Positions 24,921 through 33,198 of a stretch of 44,204 bases of DNA are shown here, piece by piece; positions within the stretch are counted from its first letter, which is position 1, and each line of letters begins with the position of its first letter. A program made the position numbers and the translations under genes. The DNA lies in assembly GCA_030765845.1 (NCBI GenBank), contig JAVCDJ010000058.1:1-44204 (forward strand), given 5' to 3'. This DNA comes from Candidatus Stygibacter australis (GTDB lineage Bacteria; Cloacimonadota; Cloacimonadia; Cloacimonadales; TCS61). The notes beneath the pieces were generated by a model. That model searched no databases. It was given only the letters and a program-made list of their open reading frames with translations, and was not told where the DNA came from.

Positions 24921-26240
24921 CTATTTCAAAAAATCACCTATAAGTTGTTTCAAAGTAGGCTTTCCAATCTCTTGAAGTTCGTATCCAACCTGAACAGCTG
25001 GATGCTTGATATTTATGATCCTTCTTAAATCTATTGGAGTACCAATAACTACAAGGTCACATTCAGTATCATTTATTGTGGTTTCCAGATCCTTGATCTG
25101 CTGGTCACCGTAACCCATTGCTGGGAGTAATTCACCAATCTCTGGATATTTAGCAAAAGTTGCGGCGATTTCACCTACTGCCCATGGTCTTGGATCAACT
25201 AAGTCTTCAGCACCATATTTCTCTGCTGCCACAATTCCTGCTCCATAAGTCATTTCACCATGAGTAAGAGTTGGTCCATCTTCTACTACGAGAACTTTCT
25301 TGCCTCTAATAAGTTCTGGTTTGTCAACTGTGACAGGACTTGCTGCATCTACTACGATGGCATTAGGATTTTGTTCTCTGATATTATCACGAACTATCTG
25401 TATGCCTTCTGGATCTGCAGAATCAATCTTATTGATAACTACAATGTCAGCAAGGTGAAGATTAGTTTCGCCAGGATAATAGCTCATTTCATCACCAGCT
25501 CTGTGAGGATCAGCAACAAGGATTTTCAATTCCTTATCTGATGTATAGAAGGGTGTGTCATTATTTCCACCATCCCATAAAATAATATCGGCTTCTTTTT
25601 CTGCTTCGCGAACTATCGCTTCATAATCCACGCCAGCATAGATAACTGATCCCATGGCGATATGAGGTTCATATTCTTCCATTTCTTCGATTGTGCATTT
25701 GTGCTTTTTAAGATCAGCAAGCTCAGCATAACGTTGTACTTTCTGAGCCACAAGGTCACCGTAAGGCATGGGATGACGAATAGAAACTACTTTCTTTCCC
25801 ATTTCCTTAAGTACTCTCACTACTTCTCTGGTTGTCTGGCTCTTGCCACATCCTGTTCTTGTAGCACATATAGTGATGAGTGGTTTTGTAGTTTTCACAC
25901 GGCTAAGTTTTGTTCCCATCATGATAAAATCTGCTCCAGCGGCATTTACCATAGCAGCATTGTGCATAACGCGTTCATAAGGAACATCACTATAGGCAAA
26001 AAGCACCTGATCGATATCATATTCTTTGATAAGATCTATAAGATCACTTTCAGGTTTGATTGGGATCCCTGCTGGATATAATTTACCTGCTAATTCAGCA
26101 GGATATTTCTTATCATCGATTCCCGGGATCTGGGTTGCTGTGAAGGCGATAACGTTATAGCTCTCGTTGTCACGGTAATAGAGATTGAAATTATGAAAAT
26201 CTCTACCTGCTGCACCCATTATTAATACCTTTTTCTTCAT
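24921..26240 (-). CDS. Cyclic 2,3-diphosphoglycerate synthetase-like GTPase
   Basis: I start it at the second of two adjacent ATGs (26240), seven bases after AAGGAG; a longer frame to 26282 has no ribosome site. The N-terminus is a Rossmann-like region (KKKVLIMGAAGRDFHNFNLYYRDN) followed by a P-loop domain (ICATRTGCGKSQTTREV near residue 135), DGGNNDTPF, DPHRAGDEMSYYPGETNL and VVINKIDSA (an NKxD GTPase-type motif). This order matches the archaeal enzyme that makes the thermolyte cyclic 2,3-diphosphoglycerate and its many bacterial relatives, often annotated only as GTPases. The bacterial role is uncertain; a mesophilic or different substrate is possible. Monocistronic, facing metG across the terminator. 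Confidence 0.8.
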   Translation of the reverse strand: MKKKVLIMGAAGRDFHNFNLYYRDNESYNVIAFTATQIPGIDDKKYPAELAGKLYPAGIPIKPESDLIDLIKEYDIDQVLFAYSDVPYERVMHNAAMVNAAGADFIMMGTKLSRVKTTKPLITICATRTGCGKSQTTREVVRVLKEMGKKVVSIRHPMPYGDLVAQKVQRYAELADLKKHKCTIEEMEEYEPHIAMGSVIYAGVDYEAIVREAEKEADIILWDGGNNDTPFYTSDKELKILVADPHRAGDEMSYYPGETNLHLADIVVINKIDSADPEGIQIVRDNIREQNPNAIVVDAASPVTVDKPELIRGKKVLVVEDGPTLTHGEMTYGAGIVAAEKYGAEDLVDPRPWAVGEIAATFAKYPEIGELLPAMGYGDQQIKDLETTINDTECDLVVIGTPIDLRRIINIKHPAVQVGYELQEIGKPTLKQLIGDFLK

Positions 26241-26601
26241 CATACATCTCCTTATTTTGTTTTTATGATTACTTTGTGCCAACCTTAAAACCCCCTTTTT
26301 AAAGTCAAGTAATAAGATTACCAGTAATATACCCTATTAATTTCTTCAGTAAAATTTTAACCGTAACCAGAAATTGATATAACCATATCACAATTTATGC
26401 TACCTTATTTCCTTAACTATATAATATTATAATTATTAATTGGCTTCAACCTGATATTTGCCGGAACAATAAAGAATTATCTAACAAAATAATGTCAGTA
26501 CGTGCTTGTTGTTCAACTATAGCTGCATTACCTATTAACAGTTGACACAAAGTTAGACATATAAAACTTCGACTCAAAGAAAAATATTATGGAGGTTTTT
26601 T
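26241..26601. other. Divergent gap upstream of the GTPase and mrp
   Basis: AT-rich with no coding frame. It carries a single arm (about 26492-26514, ATGTCAGTACGTGCTTGTTG) of a dispersed hairpin repeat whose full form lies at 38712-38763, and a TTGACA at about 26543 that may belong to the mrp promoter. A CCCCC tract lies just upstream of the GTPase gene. Confidence 0.45.
26492..26514. repeat. Dispersed repeat, partial copy
   Basis: ATGTCAGTACGTGCTTGTTG at 26492 matches the reverse complement of 38712-38737 with one base missing over about 23 bases. The distant copy forms a hairpin, this one does not. Confidence 0.6.
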
Positions 26602-27432
26602 ATGAGCAATGGACAAACTCAAGCAGATAAGCAATTATCTGAAGAGCATTTAAAAGACAATCTGGCTCGGATCAAGCATAAGATAGTTGTCATCAGTGGA
26701 AAAGGCGGTGTGGGGAAGAGCACTGTTTCAGTAAATCTTGCCTACGGATTGGCATTACAGGGTAAGAAAGTTGGAATTCTGGATGTAGATATCCATGGTC
26801 CATCAATAGCTAAAATGCTGGGTATTGAGAATAAAAAACTGGAAGTCAGTGAAGACGGTGTAAGAGCAAAACCGATCAGAATAGTAAATAACCTATATGC
26901 TATCACCTTAGCCAGCATGCTGCAGAATCCTGATGATCCTGTGATTTGGAGAGGACCACTTAAAATAGGTGCTATTAAACAATTTTTATCTGATATAAAC
27001 TGGCCTGATCTTGACTTTTTGATAGTGGATTGTCCTCCTGGAACAGGAGATGAACCACTTTCAGCAATTCAAACAATAGGTGCAATGGATGGTGCAATTA
27101 TAGTGTCTACCCCTCAGGATGTGGCACTTTTGGATGCCAGAAAATCAATTCGCTTTGCTGAGATGCTCAAAGTGCCTGTACTGGGACTTATTGAGAATAT
27201 GGCCTCTTTTAAATGTCCACATTGTGATGAAATGATCGATATTTTTGCTGGTACTGGTGTAAAGAAAGCAGCAGAAGATTTTAAGGTGAGAATATTGGGA
27301 AGTATCCCTATAGATCCTAATATAGTAGTTACAGGTGATGAAGGCAGACCATACATTTATGATTACGGGAAGCTGGATGCAGCTAAGGTCATGCAGGAAA
27401 TCACTAAGAAAATATTAGAAATAATTAAATAA
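26602..27432 (+). CDS. mrp: Mrp/ApbC/NBP35-type Fe-S cluster carrier ATPase
   Basis: A P-loop ATPase that carries and delivers [4Fe-4S] clusters. Visible: deviant Walker A GKGGVGKST at residues 33-41, DVDIHGPSIAKMLG (switch I), Walker B-like LIVDCPPGTGDEPLS, STPQDVALLDARKSI and the cluster-binding CPHC at about 205-208 after LIENMASFK. It lacks the N-terminal DUF59/MIP18 domain found in many longer Mrp proteins, so it is the short form (276 residues). A GGAGG site precedes the ATG. A hairpin that overlaps the end of the opposing rlmN gene follows. Confidence 0.96.
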   Translation: MSNGQTQADKQLSEEHLKDNLARIKHKIVVISGKGGVGKSTVSVNLAYGLALQGKKVGILDVDIHGPSIAKMLGIENKKLEVSEDGVRAKPIRIVNNLYAITLASMLQNPDDPVIWRGPLKIGAIKQFLSDINWPDLDFLIVDCPPGTGDEPLSAIQTIGAMDGAIIVSTPQDVALLDARKSIRFAEMLKVPVLGLIENMASFKCPHCDEMIDIFAGTGVKKAAEDFKVRILGSIPIDPNIVVTGDEGRPYIYDYGKLDAAKVMQEITKKILEIIK

Positions 27433-27441
27433 TCATTATAT

Positions 27442-27479
27442 GAGAAGTCTCATCAACTGGTGGGACTTTCTCTTCTTTT
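27442..27479 (+). terminator. Terminator of mrp overlapping the 3' end of rlmN
   Basis: GAGAAGTCTCATCA pairs imperfectly (one bulge, two G-U pairs) with TGGTGGGACTTTCTC, followed by the T-rich TTCTTTT. The right half lies inside the rlmN coding region (its stop is at 27453-27455 on the other strand). Confidence 0.55.
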
Positions 27480-28517
27480 ACCTGCCAGCATACCGCAGGC
27501 AGCATTAATATCCTGACCTCTACTATTCCGTAATGTTATTGGTACTGCAGATAATTTATACATAATATTCATAAAGTTATTTACTTCTTTTTCTGAGGGT
27601 TTATTCCAATCTAAACCAGGGATAGGATTCCAGGGTATTAGGTTTATCTTACTGGATATATCACCAGTGAATTTTCTCAATGCTTTCTGGTCTTTGATAT
27701 CCATATTAAATCCCGGAATCAAAACATATTCAAAGGTGATCCTGAAATGACTGGTTTTAGTAAATTGCTGCAGAGCGGGCTTTAATTCTGATAAGGGATA
27801 TTTAACATTTATCGGCATTATCTCAGATCTTTTATCATCTATAGCTGAATTTAATGAAACTGCCAATTTAACTTTTAATCCAGTCTCTGACAATTGCTTG
27901 ATCCCAGGTATTATTCCGCAGGTGGATACCGTGATCCTTCTGGGACTAAGGGAAAAGCATTGATCATTTTGCAATATTCTGATTGCTTTAATTACGCTTT
28001 CCAGATTATCCAGAGGTTCGCCCATTCCCATGAAAACAATATTTGTAATTTTTGATTCACCTGCCAGCTGACGGGCAAGATATACCTGACCTGTTATTTC
28101 TTCCACACTTAGGTTTCGTATTAATCCTAAACGGCTGGTTGAACAAAATATACATCCTCGCTTGCAACCGGCTTGAGAAGATATGCATAGAGTGAGTTTA
28201 TCTTCAGCAGGGATCAAAACCATTTCGATATAATTATCATCAATCAGTTTTAGAAGGTATTTTCGGGTACCATCATCAGAGTGAGAAATTTTATCTACAA
28301 AAGGAACATAAGTTGTGAAATGATCATTGAAAGTCTGGATCGTATTCTTTGCGAAATTGCTCATTTTAGTAAAATCAAGAATATTCTGTTGATATATCCA
28401 ATTCATAAGCTGTTTTGATCTATATTTCTTTTCTCCCAGTTCAGAAATTGCGTCTTCCAATTCAGCCGGGAGTAATGACAAGATAGAAGTTTTAGGCATC
28501 AGTCTTGTTTTCTTCAT
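27453..28517 (-). CDS. rlmN: 23S rRNA (adenine-2503-C2)-methyltransferase RlmN
   Basis: A radical SAM enzyme that methylates C2 of A2503 in 23S rRNA and of A37 in some tRNAs. The Fe-S cluster motif CxxxCxxC is Cys118, Cys122, Cys125 (AGCKRGCIFC). Also seen are the NIVFMGMGEPLDNLE motif, RRITVSTCGIIPGI, the LAVSLNSA segment and the C-terminal acceptor cysteine in NAACGML. The 354-residue length is normal. The start is taken at 28517, overlapping the RicT gene by 26 bases; a second Met (28499) is equally possible and neither has a good ribosome site, which suggests coupling to the upstream gene. Confidence 0.96.
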   Translation of the reverse strand: MKKTRLMPKTSILSLLPAELEDAISELGEKKYRSKQLMNWIYQQNILDFTKMSNFAKNTIQTFNDHFTTYVPFVDKISHSDDGTRKYLLKLIDDNYIEMVLIPAEDKLTLCISSQAGCKRGCIFCSTSRLGLIRNLSVEEITGQVYLARQLAGESKITNIVFMGMGEPLDNLESVIKAIRILQNDQCFSLSPRRITVSTCGIIPGIKQLSETGLKVKLAVSLNSAIDDKRSEIMPINVKYPLSELKPALQQFTKTSHFRITFEYVLIPGFNMDIKDQKALRKFTGDISSKINLIPWNPIPGLDWNKPSEKEVNNFMNIMYKLSAVPITLRNSRGQDINAACGMLAGKRRESPTS

Positions 28518-29334
28518 TCTCCATATTGATCAGTTTTTTATATTGATCAAAAGTCAATATCTCCATATCTTCATCAGGAGGTTTCAAGTAGATCTGATCA
28601 TTATAATAGTCATTTTTTACCACAACACACATTCTGCCATTGCGTTTTAGATGTTCACCAACCACTGGAAATTCTTCGATTTTCTTTAGATAAAAGTCTT
28701 CTTCATAATGAAGACAACAGAGCAATCTGCCACAGGGACCAGAAATCTTACTTAAATTACCTATTAGATTCTGATCTTTTGCCATTTGAATGCTTACCTG
28801 GTTGAATTTCTTCAGAAATGAAACACAGCAATATTGGCAGCCACACATTCCAAAGCCACCATATCGCTTTGCATCTTCTCTGCCAGAGGTTTGATGAAGC
28901 TCGATCCTGGTGCGAAATTCTGTTGCCAGCTCACGCACAAAGTCTCTAAAATCTACTCTGCCATCAGCAGAAAAAAAGAAGGTTAATTTATTACCGTCAA
29001 ATTGATATACAGTATCCAGCAATTTCATTTCAAAGGGATACTTGGTCATCAATTTCAGGAATTTTGCTTGTGCTTCCTTTTCTTTTTCTTCTATGTGGTG
29101 GATTTGTTCAAGATCTTTATCAGTTGCTATTCTGGTAATGGGATTTATCTCATTATTTTTACTTCTCTCTTCAAGTTCCTGTCCAGTATAGGCACAATTA
29201 ATTATTCTACCAATATCTTCTCCGCGTTCAACGCGACAAATCACTCGCTGATCTGGTTCTAATTCCAGATTCAATTTATTCTCAAAATATCCTGTCCGTT
29301 GAGACCGGAAAATTATTTCCACAAACTCCTGCAT
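28492..29334 (-). CDS. PSP1-domain protein, RicT/YaaT type
   Basis: Start chosen at the ATG at 29334, six bases after GGAG; TTG at 29337 is less likely. 280 residues. The protein has the PSP1 C-terminal domain with the cysteine clusters GFGMCGCQYCC and CGRLLCCL around residues 160-205, flanked by FSADGRVDFRDFVRELA and RRTRIELHQ-like segments (RIELHQTSGREDAKRYGG). In Bacillus the homologue RicT forms an Fe-S containing complex that guides mRNA processing by RNase Y. In FCB genomes it often accompanies methionyl-tRNA synthetase or rRNA-modification genes; here it overlaps rlmN. The exact role is uncertain. Confidence 0.88.
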   Translation of the reverse strand: MQEFVEIIFRSQRTGYFENKLNLELEPDQRVICRVERGEDIGRIINCAYTGQELEERSKNNEINPITRIATDKDLEQIHHIEEKEKEAQAKFLKLMTKYPFEMKLLDTVYQFDGNKLTFFFSADGRVDFRDFVRELATEFRTRIELHQTSGREDAKRYGGFGMCGCQYCCVSFLKKFNQVSIQMAKDQNLIGNLSKISGPCGRLLCCLHYEEDFYLKKIEEFPVVGEHLKRNGRMCVVVKNDYYNDQIYLKPPDEDMEILTFDQYKKLINMENEENKTDA

Positions 29335-29368
29335 CAATATCTCCGATAACTCTCTTTAATAAAAGAGG

Positions 29369-30604
29369 TTATATTATTTTATTATTATTGTCAGACTCCA
29401 GATGTTCCAGTTTCATGTAAAGCTCTTTTTCTGACTCGCTCAAACTTAATCCTCGGCGCTGCTTAACCATTGAGACTGTTTCAAAAAATTTGTCCTTCTG
29501 GTAGCCATATAATTTACCAGATTCTCCCCAACGGAGATTAGGAATAAAATCTTTTACCATTGTTTCTCCATAAATATTGCAGCCAAAACCAATGACCGAA
29601 CCAGAATTTATCGTACTATTTATTCCGATCTTGCAATGATCACCTATCAGGCACCCCAGGAAGTGCATACCAGTTTCAATCTTTTCTTCATGATGAATGC
29701 TATGTACTTTTATTGGTTTATAATTATTTTTAAGATCACTATTGCTGGTGCCAGCCCCCAAATTTACCCATTCTCCCAGGTAACTGTGCCCCAGAAATCC
29801 GCTATGCTGTTTATTTGTAAATCCCTGGATGATACAACCTTCAACTTCACCCCCGATTTTACAAACTGGACCAATAGAAGTGTTCTCATAGATAGTAGCT
29901 CCCGCTTTGATAATGCTTTTTTTACCGATATATACTGGCCCTGTTATTACAGCATTAGGCATTATTAAGCTACCTTCATCGATTACTACAGGTCCTTCTG
30001 AACCATCTATCACAACTCCTGGCTTAATAGTTACTCCTTCACCAATCCAGACGTTATAGGGATTTAATATTGTTACACCTATTTCCGTTTCAAAATTATT
30101 ATCTTTGTCATTGAAAACCATTTCAAAGTCTTGACTGATGTATTTACCATTTTCAGCGATAAGATTCCATAACCAGTTCCAAAGCAGATCATCTTCCAGT
30201 TTTTCTTCTCTCATCCCAATCAGTAATGATTCCACCTGATCAGCAGCAAGAGATTGTTCATCAACTTCCAACCTGGCAGCTACAAGCTCTCCCTGACTAC
30301 TTAGATAATGATCAAGAGGTAGACTCAATATTTTCTTTGCCAGTTCCTGATTTATTTTTGTGCGCGTATTCACCAGTAAGATATCATCTTCAGGTAACTG
30401 ATTAATAAACCAGTCTTGATGCCGTTCATGGTAAATATCCCTAAGATAATCTCCTACAATCAGATAATTATCTGTGTTATCAAGAAAAAGATTCAATCTC
30501 TGTCGTAGTTTCAGAATACCTACACGCAGATCAGAAGTTGAACGTGTATAGGTTAAGGGGAAAAAATGCCTGTAACTCACATCATCAAATAGAACTATTT
30601 TCAT
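29369..30604 (-). CDS. GlmU-like sugar nucleotidyltransferase/acetyltransferase
   Basis: 411 residues. The N-terminal domain (IVLFDDVSYRHFFPLTYTRS, RVGILKLRQRL) is the degenerate nucleotidyltransferase fold seen in the alternative bacterial GlmU family of Bacteroidetes and relatives. From about residue 180 a left-handed beta-helix of hexapeptide repeats follows (VTILNPYNVWIGEGVTIKPG, GPVYIGKKSIIKAGATIYEN, GHSYLGEWVNLGAGTSNSDL), ending GSVIGFGCNIYG. By family it probably makes UDP-GlcNAc or a related activated sugar. GGAGG lies four bases before the ATG. It stands between the transglutaminase-like and RicT genes in the envelope operon, which fits cell-wall precursor supply. Confidence 0.85.
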   Translation of the reverse strand: MKIVLFDDVSYRHFFPLTYTRSTSDLRVGILKLRQRLNLFLDNTDNYLIVGDYLRDIYHERHQDWFINQLPEDDILLVNTRTKINQELAKKILSLPLDHYLSSQGELVAARLEVDEQSLAADQVESLLIGMREEKLEDDLLWNWLWNLIAENGKYISQDFEMVFNDKDNNFETEIGVTILNPYNVWIGEGVTIKPGVVIDGSEGPVVIDEGSLIMPNAVITGPVYIGKKSIIKAGATIYENTSIGPVCKIGGEVEGCIIQGFTNKQHSGFLGHSYLGEWVNLGAGTSNSDLKNNYKPIKVHSIHHEEKIETGMHFLGCLIGDHCKIGINSTINSGSVIGFGCNIYGETMVKDFIPNLRWGESGKLYGYQKDKFFETVSMVKQRRGLSLSESEKELYMKLEHLESDNNNKII

Positions 30605-30615
30605 GGTACCTCCGC

Positions 30616-32073
30616 TTACCGGAATCTGATGATTTCCGGTTGCACATTTGAGAATTGGGGCATTACTACTCCAATATCAGCGTTAATATAAGTAGGATCA
30701 CATACAAGATATTCTGTGTCATTATAGGTGATTTTATCTCCTTCAATATCAAAGTTCATCTGGACGGCTGTGGCTATGTGACCAGGATAATCTAATCCAA
30801 TTACCTCAAGACCCAGAAATTCTTCAACCAGATACGAAAATAGAAATGATCTATCTTCACAATCACAGTACTCATAATAAAAAGTTTCCTCTGGAAAAAG
30901 ACTGTTCTCTTCACCAAATTGTGCATCATCGGTTTGATATTTAAATGCTTTCTGTACAAACCTTAAGAGGATATTTAAAGCTTCGGCTTCAGAGCGTCCT
31001 TCAAGTATGGGCTCCAATCCTTCTTTTAAAGATTGCTTCAACATAGGAGATATTTCTGATTTGAAATAAACAGATAGATCAGTAGCAGGATATTCTGCGA
31101 GAAATTCTACCAGGATTTTATTCTGTTTAACAGGTATTGTCCAGGTATTATCTCCATATGAAAAGCTCAATTTACGCTCAACAACCACCTCATCAAGGTA
31201 AGGGGTAGATGAGATATTCAGGTCTATCAGGTCGTCGGAATCGGGATATTTCCCATCATAGGTATATATTGAGACTGGCTTAATTTCATCACCTTTTAGA
31301 TCAACAGAATAATAGTCTCTTCCTTCAAGTGCAAGATGCGGTTCACCATAAATCGTATTTTCAGTTGCCAGCATCAGGTATATATTATCTTCACTATATC
31401 CTACTTTGCAATCATAGCCATTTTTTGTAAGTATAAACCAGGTGAACAAGTTTGACATATTGGTATTCTGATAGATTTCTTCTCCGGTTTGATAGATCAA
31501 TTGGCTATAAGCCCAGTCATTGAGTTTGAATCTTTCCTTCATCTTTTGCAGATCACTTATTATTAACTCATAATCAGTATTGCTGATCTTACCCCAAAAA
31601 TCTGCTATAGTAGAAGCATTACATTTATCAATGTTAATAATGCTCATATTACTATTATAATTGAGATTAAAGATAAGACCCCAGAATGAGAGGCGTAAAG
31701 ATTCTGTACCTTTTGAGACTGCATACATTAATTGTTCACGTTGAACATCCTCCAGAATTTCAGTTACTAATGGTAATTCAGATTCAATATTTTCATCTCC
31801 CACTTCCACAATTTCTCCAGCAGTAAGATCAGGACATTGATGACCCACAGGATTAGGAATATCTACGGGTTTAGGGATGGAATCTCTCTCTACAGGTATA
31901 TCGATATCATACATCTCCCAGCCTTTTTCTAGAAATTCCGAAAAGTTCTTGTCCATCTGGCTTTTCCAGTTTGAATATTCCTGATTCTGATTCTTAAGCC
32001 ACTCGTCAAATTCACTTTGAGAATAAATCTGTAAAATTATGATTAATAAAATAAATATTAATAATTTTTTCAT
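30616..32073 (-). CDS. Exported transglutaminase-like cysteine-protease-fold protein
   Basis: A signal peptide (MKKLLIFILLIIILQIYS) leads a 485-residue periplasmic protein. A C-terminal transglutaminase-like core carries the expected triad: Cys403 or Cys405 in YYEYCDCEDRSFLFSYL, His in DYPGHIATAVQ, and Asp in VCDPTYINADIG. The N-terminal half (to about residue 290) has beta-rich and helical parts I do not recognise, including YSEDNIYLMLATENTIYG. Members of this superfamily cleave or cross-link peptides; in an operon with PBP1A and a glycosyltransferase, peptidoglycan or surface-peptide processing is a reasonable inference but not shown. AAGGAG precedes the ATG, nine bases after the GT2 stop. 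Confidence 0.85.
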   Translation of the reverse strand: MKKLLIFILLIIILQIYSQSEFDEWLKNQNQEYSNWKSQMDKNFSEFLEKGWEMYDIDIPVERDSIPKPVDIPNPVGHQCPDLTAGEIVEVGDENIESELPLVTEILEDVQREQLMYAVSKGTESLRLSFWGLIFNLNYNSNMSIINIDKCNASTIADFWGKISNTDYELIISDLQKMKERFKLNDWAYSQLIYQTGEEIYQNTNMSNLFTWFILTKNGYDCKVGYSEDNIYLMLATENTIYGEPHLALEGRDYYSVDLKGDEIKPVSIYTYDGKYPDSDDLIDLNISSTPYLDEVVVERKLSFSYGDNTWTIPVKQNKILVEFLAEYPATDLSVYFKSEISPMLKQSLKEGLEPILEGRSEAEALNILLRFVQKAFKYQTDDAQFGEENSLFPEETFYYEYCDCEDRSFLFSYLVEEFLGLEVIGLDYPGHIATAVQMNFDIEGDKITYNDTEYLVCDPTYINADIGVVMPQFSNVQPEIIRFR

Positions 32074-32082
32074 ATTTTCTCC

Positions 32083-33198
32083 TTATAATTTCCACTTGTA
32101 GAGTGAGAAAAAACCTCCAAAAGCAACTATGATCATATATACAGGTTGAATTATCATCCAGAGAGGATAGCTCAACCAAATTTTATTTTCTGCTTTTATG
32201 CGATGAAATACATTTTTTATGAAACTCATTTCGATTAATAATCTGACAATAAGCAACCACATACCAAACTGCCAATTCATCATCATTATTATCCAGGGTG
32301 AAAAAGTGATCACAATTACACTAATAAGATAAATAAAAAACTCAGGATTCAAATTTATTTGTAATCCTGTATTTGATGCCCAACGCATACGCTGGTTAAG
32401 AAATTGACTCCAGTTGTTTATCGATGTTGTTGACATAAAACTCGCAGCAGAACGATTAAATGTGACTTTCAGGCTAGCTTTTCTAAATAATTGCATCAGA
32501 TTAACATCATCTCCTGATACCAAATGCATGATCTGCTGATACCCTCCCACTTTTTCCCAACTTGATTTTCGATAGCCAAGATTTTGAGCTGAACAGGAAA
32601 AATACTTACCAGAAAGGATCAATCCTCCCGCTACTGCATACATTGCCATGAAATCAAAATACTCATACCATTGAACACTTCCATATTTATTACATTCATT
32701 GCATTCTATCCGTGATAATCCAGCCACCATATCTATATCTGATTCAAAGCAGGATACCATTGATAAAATCCAATTCCTGCCAGGTCTGCAATCTGCATCT
32801 GTGATCAGGATGATATCCCCTGAAGCATAATCAACACCTTGCTGCAACGCATTCTTTTTCCCAGGATGTTCTGCAGTTATCCTGTCTATTTCAATTATCT
32901 TCAGATTATCCCAGCTGCCAGAATATTGCCTGATTAAATCACCCGTACCATCCTCTGAACCATCATCAGCAATTACTACTTCATAAAGATCTTCTGGATA
33001 ATTCTGATTACGCAATCGCATTATCAATTCTCTGATGTTTTCTGATTCATTTCTGGCTGAGATAACAACAGAAACTTTTTCTCTGCCAGCCATCAATTCT
33101 TTTCTCGGCTGACTGTAACCTTTCCAGCTCAGTATCAAATAATAGTAATAGATCAAGCTTCCACATGCTGTGAATAATAATAGTAAGTTCCAAAGCAT
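32083..33198 (-). CDS. Membrane glycosyltransferase, family 2
   Basis: 371 residues. An N-terminal membrane segment (LLLLFTACGSLIYYYYLIL) is followed by the GT2 domain: VSVVISARNESENI, IADDGSEDGTGDLI, the DxD-type LITDADCRPGRNW, GDDVNLMQLF and the Q-x-x-RW type motif QRMRWASNTGLQ. Three or so C-terminal membrane helices follow (FIYLISVIVITFSPWIIM, WLLIVRLLIEMSF, YMIIVAFGGFFSLY). This is the layout of membrane-bound glycosyltransferases that elongate or transfer surface glycans; donor and acceptor are unknown. Its ATG follows the PBP1A stop with no gap. Confidence 0.92.
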   Translation of the reverse strand: MLWNLLLLFTACGSLIYYYYLILSWKGYSQPRKELMAGREKVSVVISARNESENIRELIMRLRNQNYPEDLYEVVIADDGSEDGTGDLIRQYSGSWDNLKIIEIDRITAEHPGKKNALQQGVDYASGDIILITDADCRPGRNWILSMVSCFESDIDMVAGLSRIECNECNKYGSVQWYEYFDFMAMYAVAGGLILSGKYFSCSAQNLGYRKSSWEKVGGYQQIMHLVSGDDVNLMQLFRKASLKVTFNRSAASFMSTTSINNWSQFLNQRMRWASNTGLQINLNPEFFIYLISVIVITFSPWIIMMMNWQFGMWLLIVRLLIEMSFIKNVFHRIKAENKIWLSYPLWMIIQPVYMIIVAFGGFFSLYKWKL

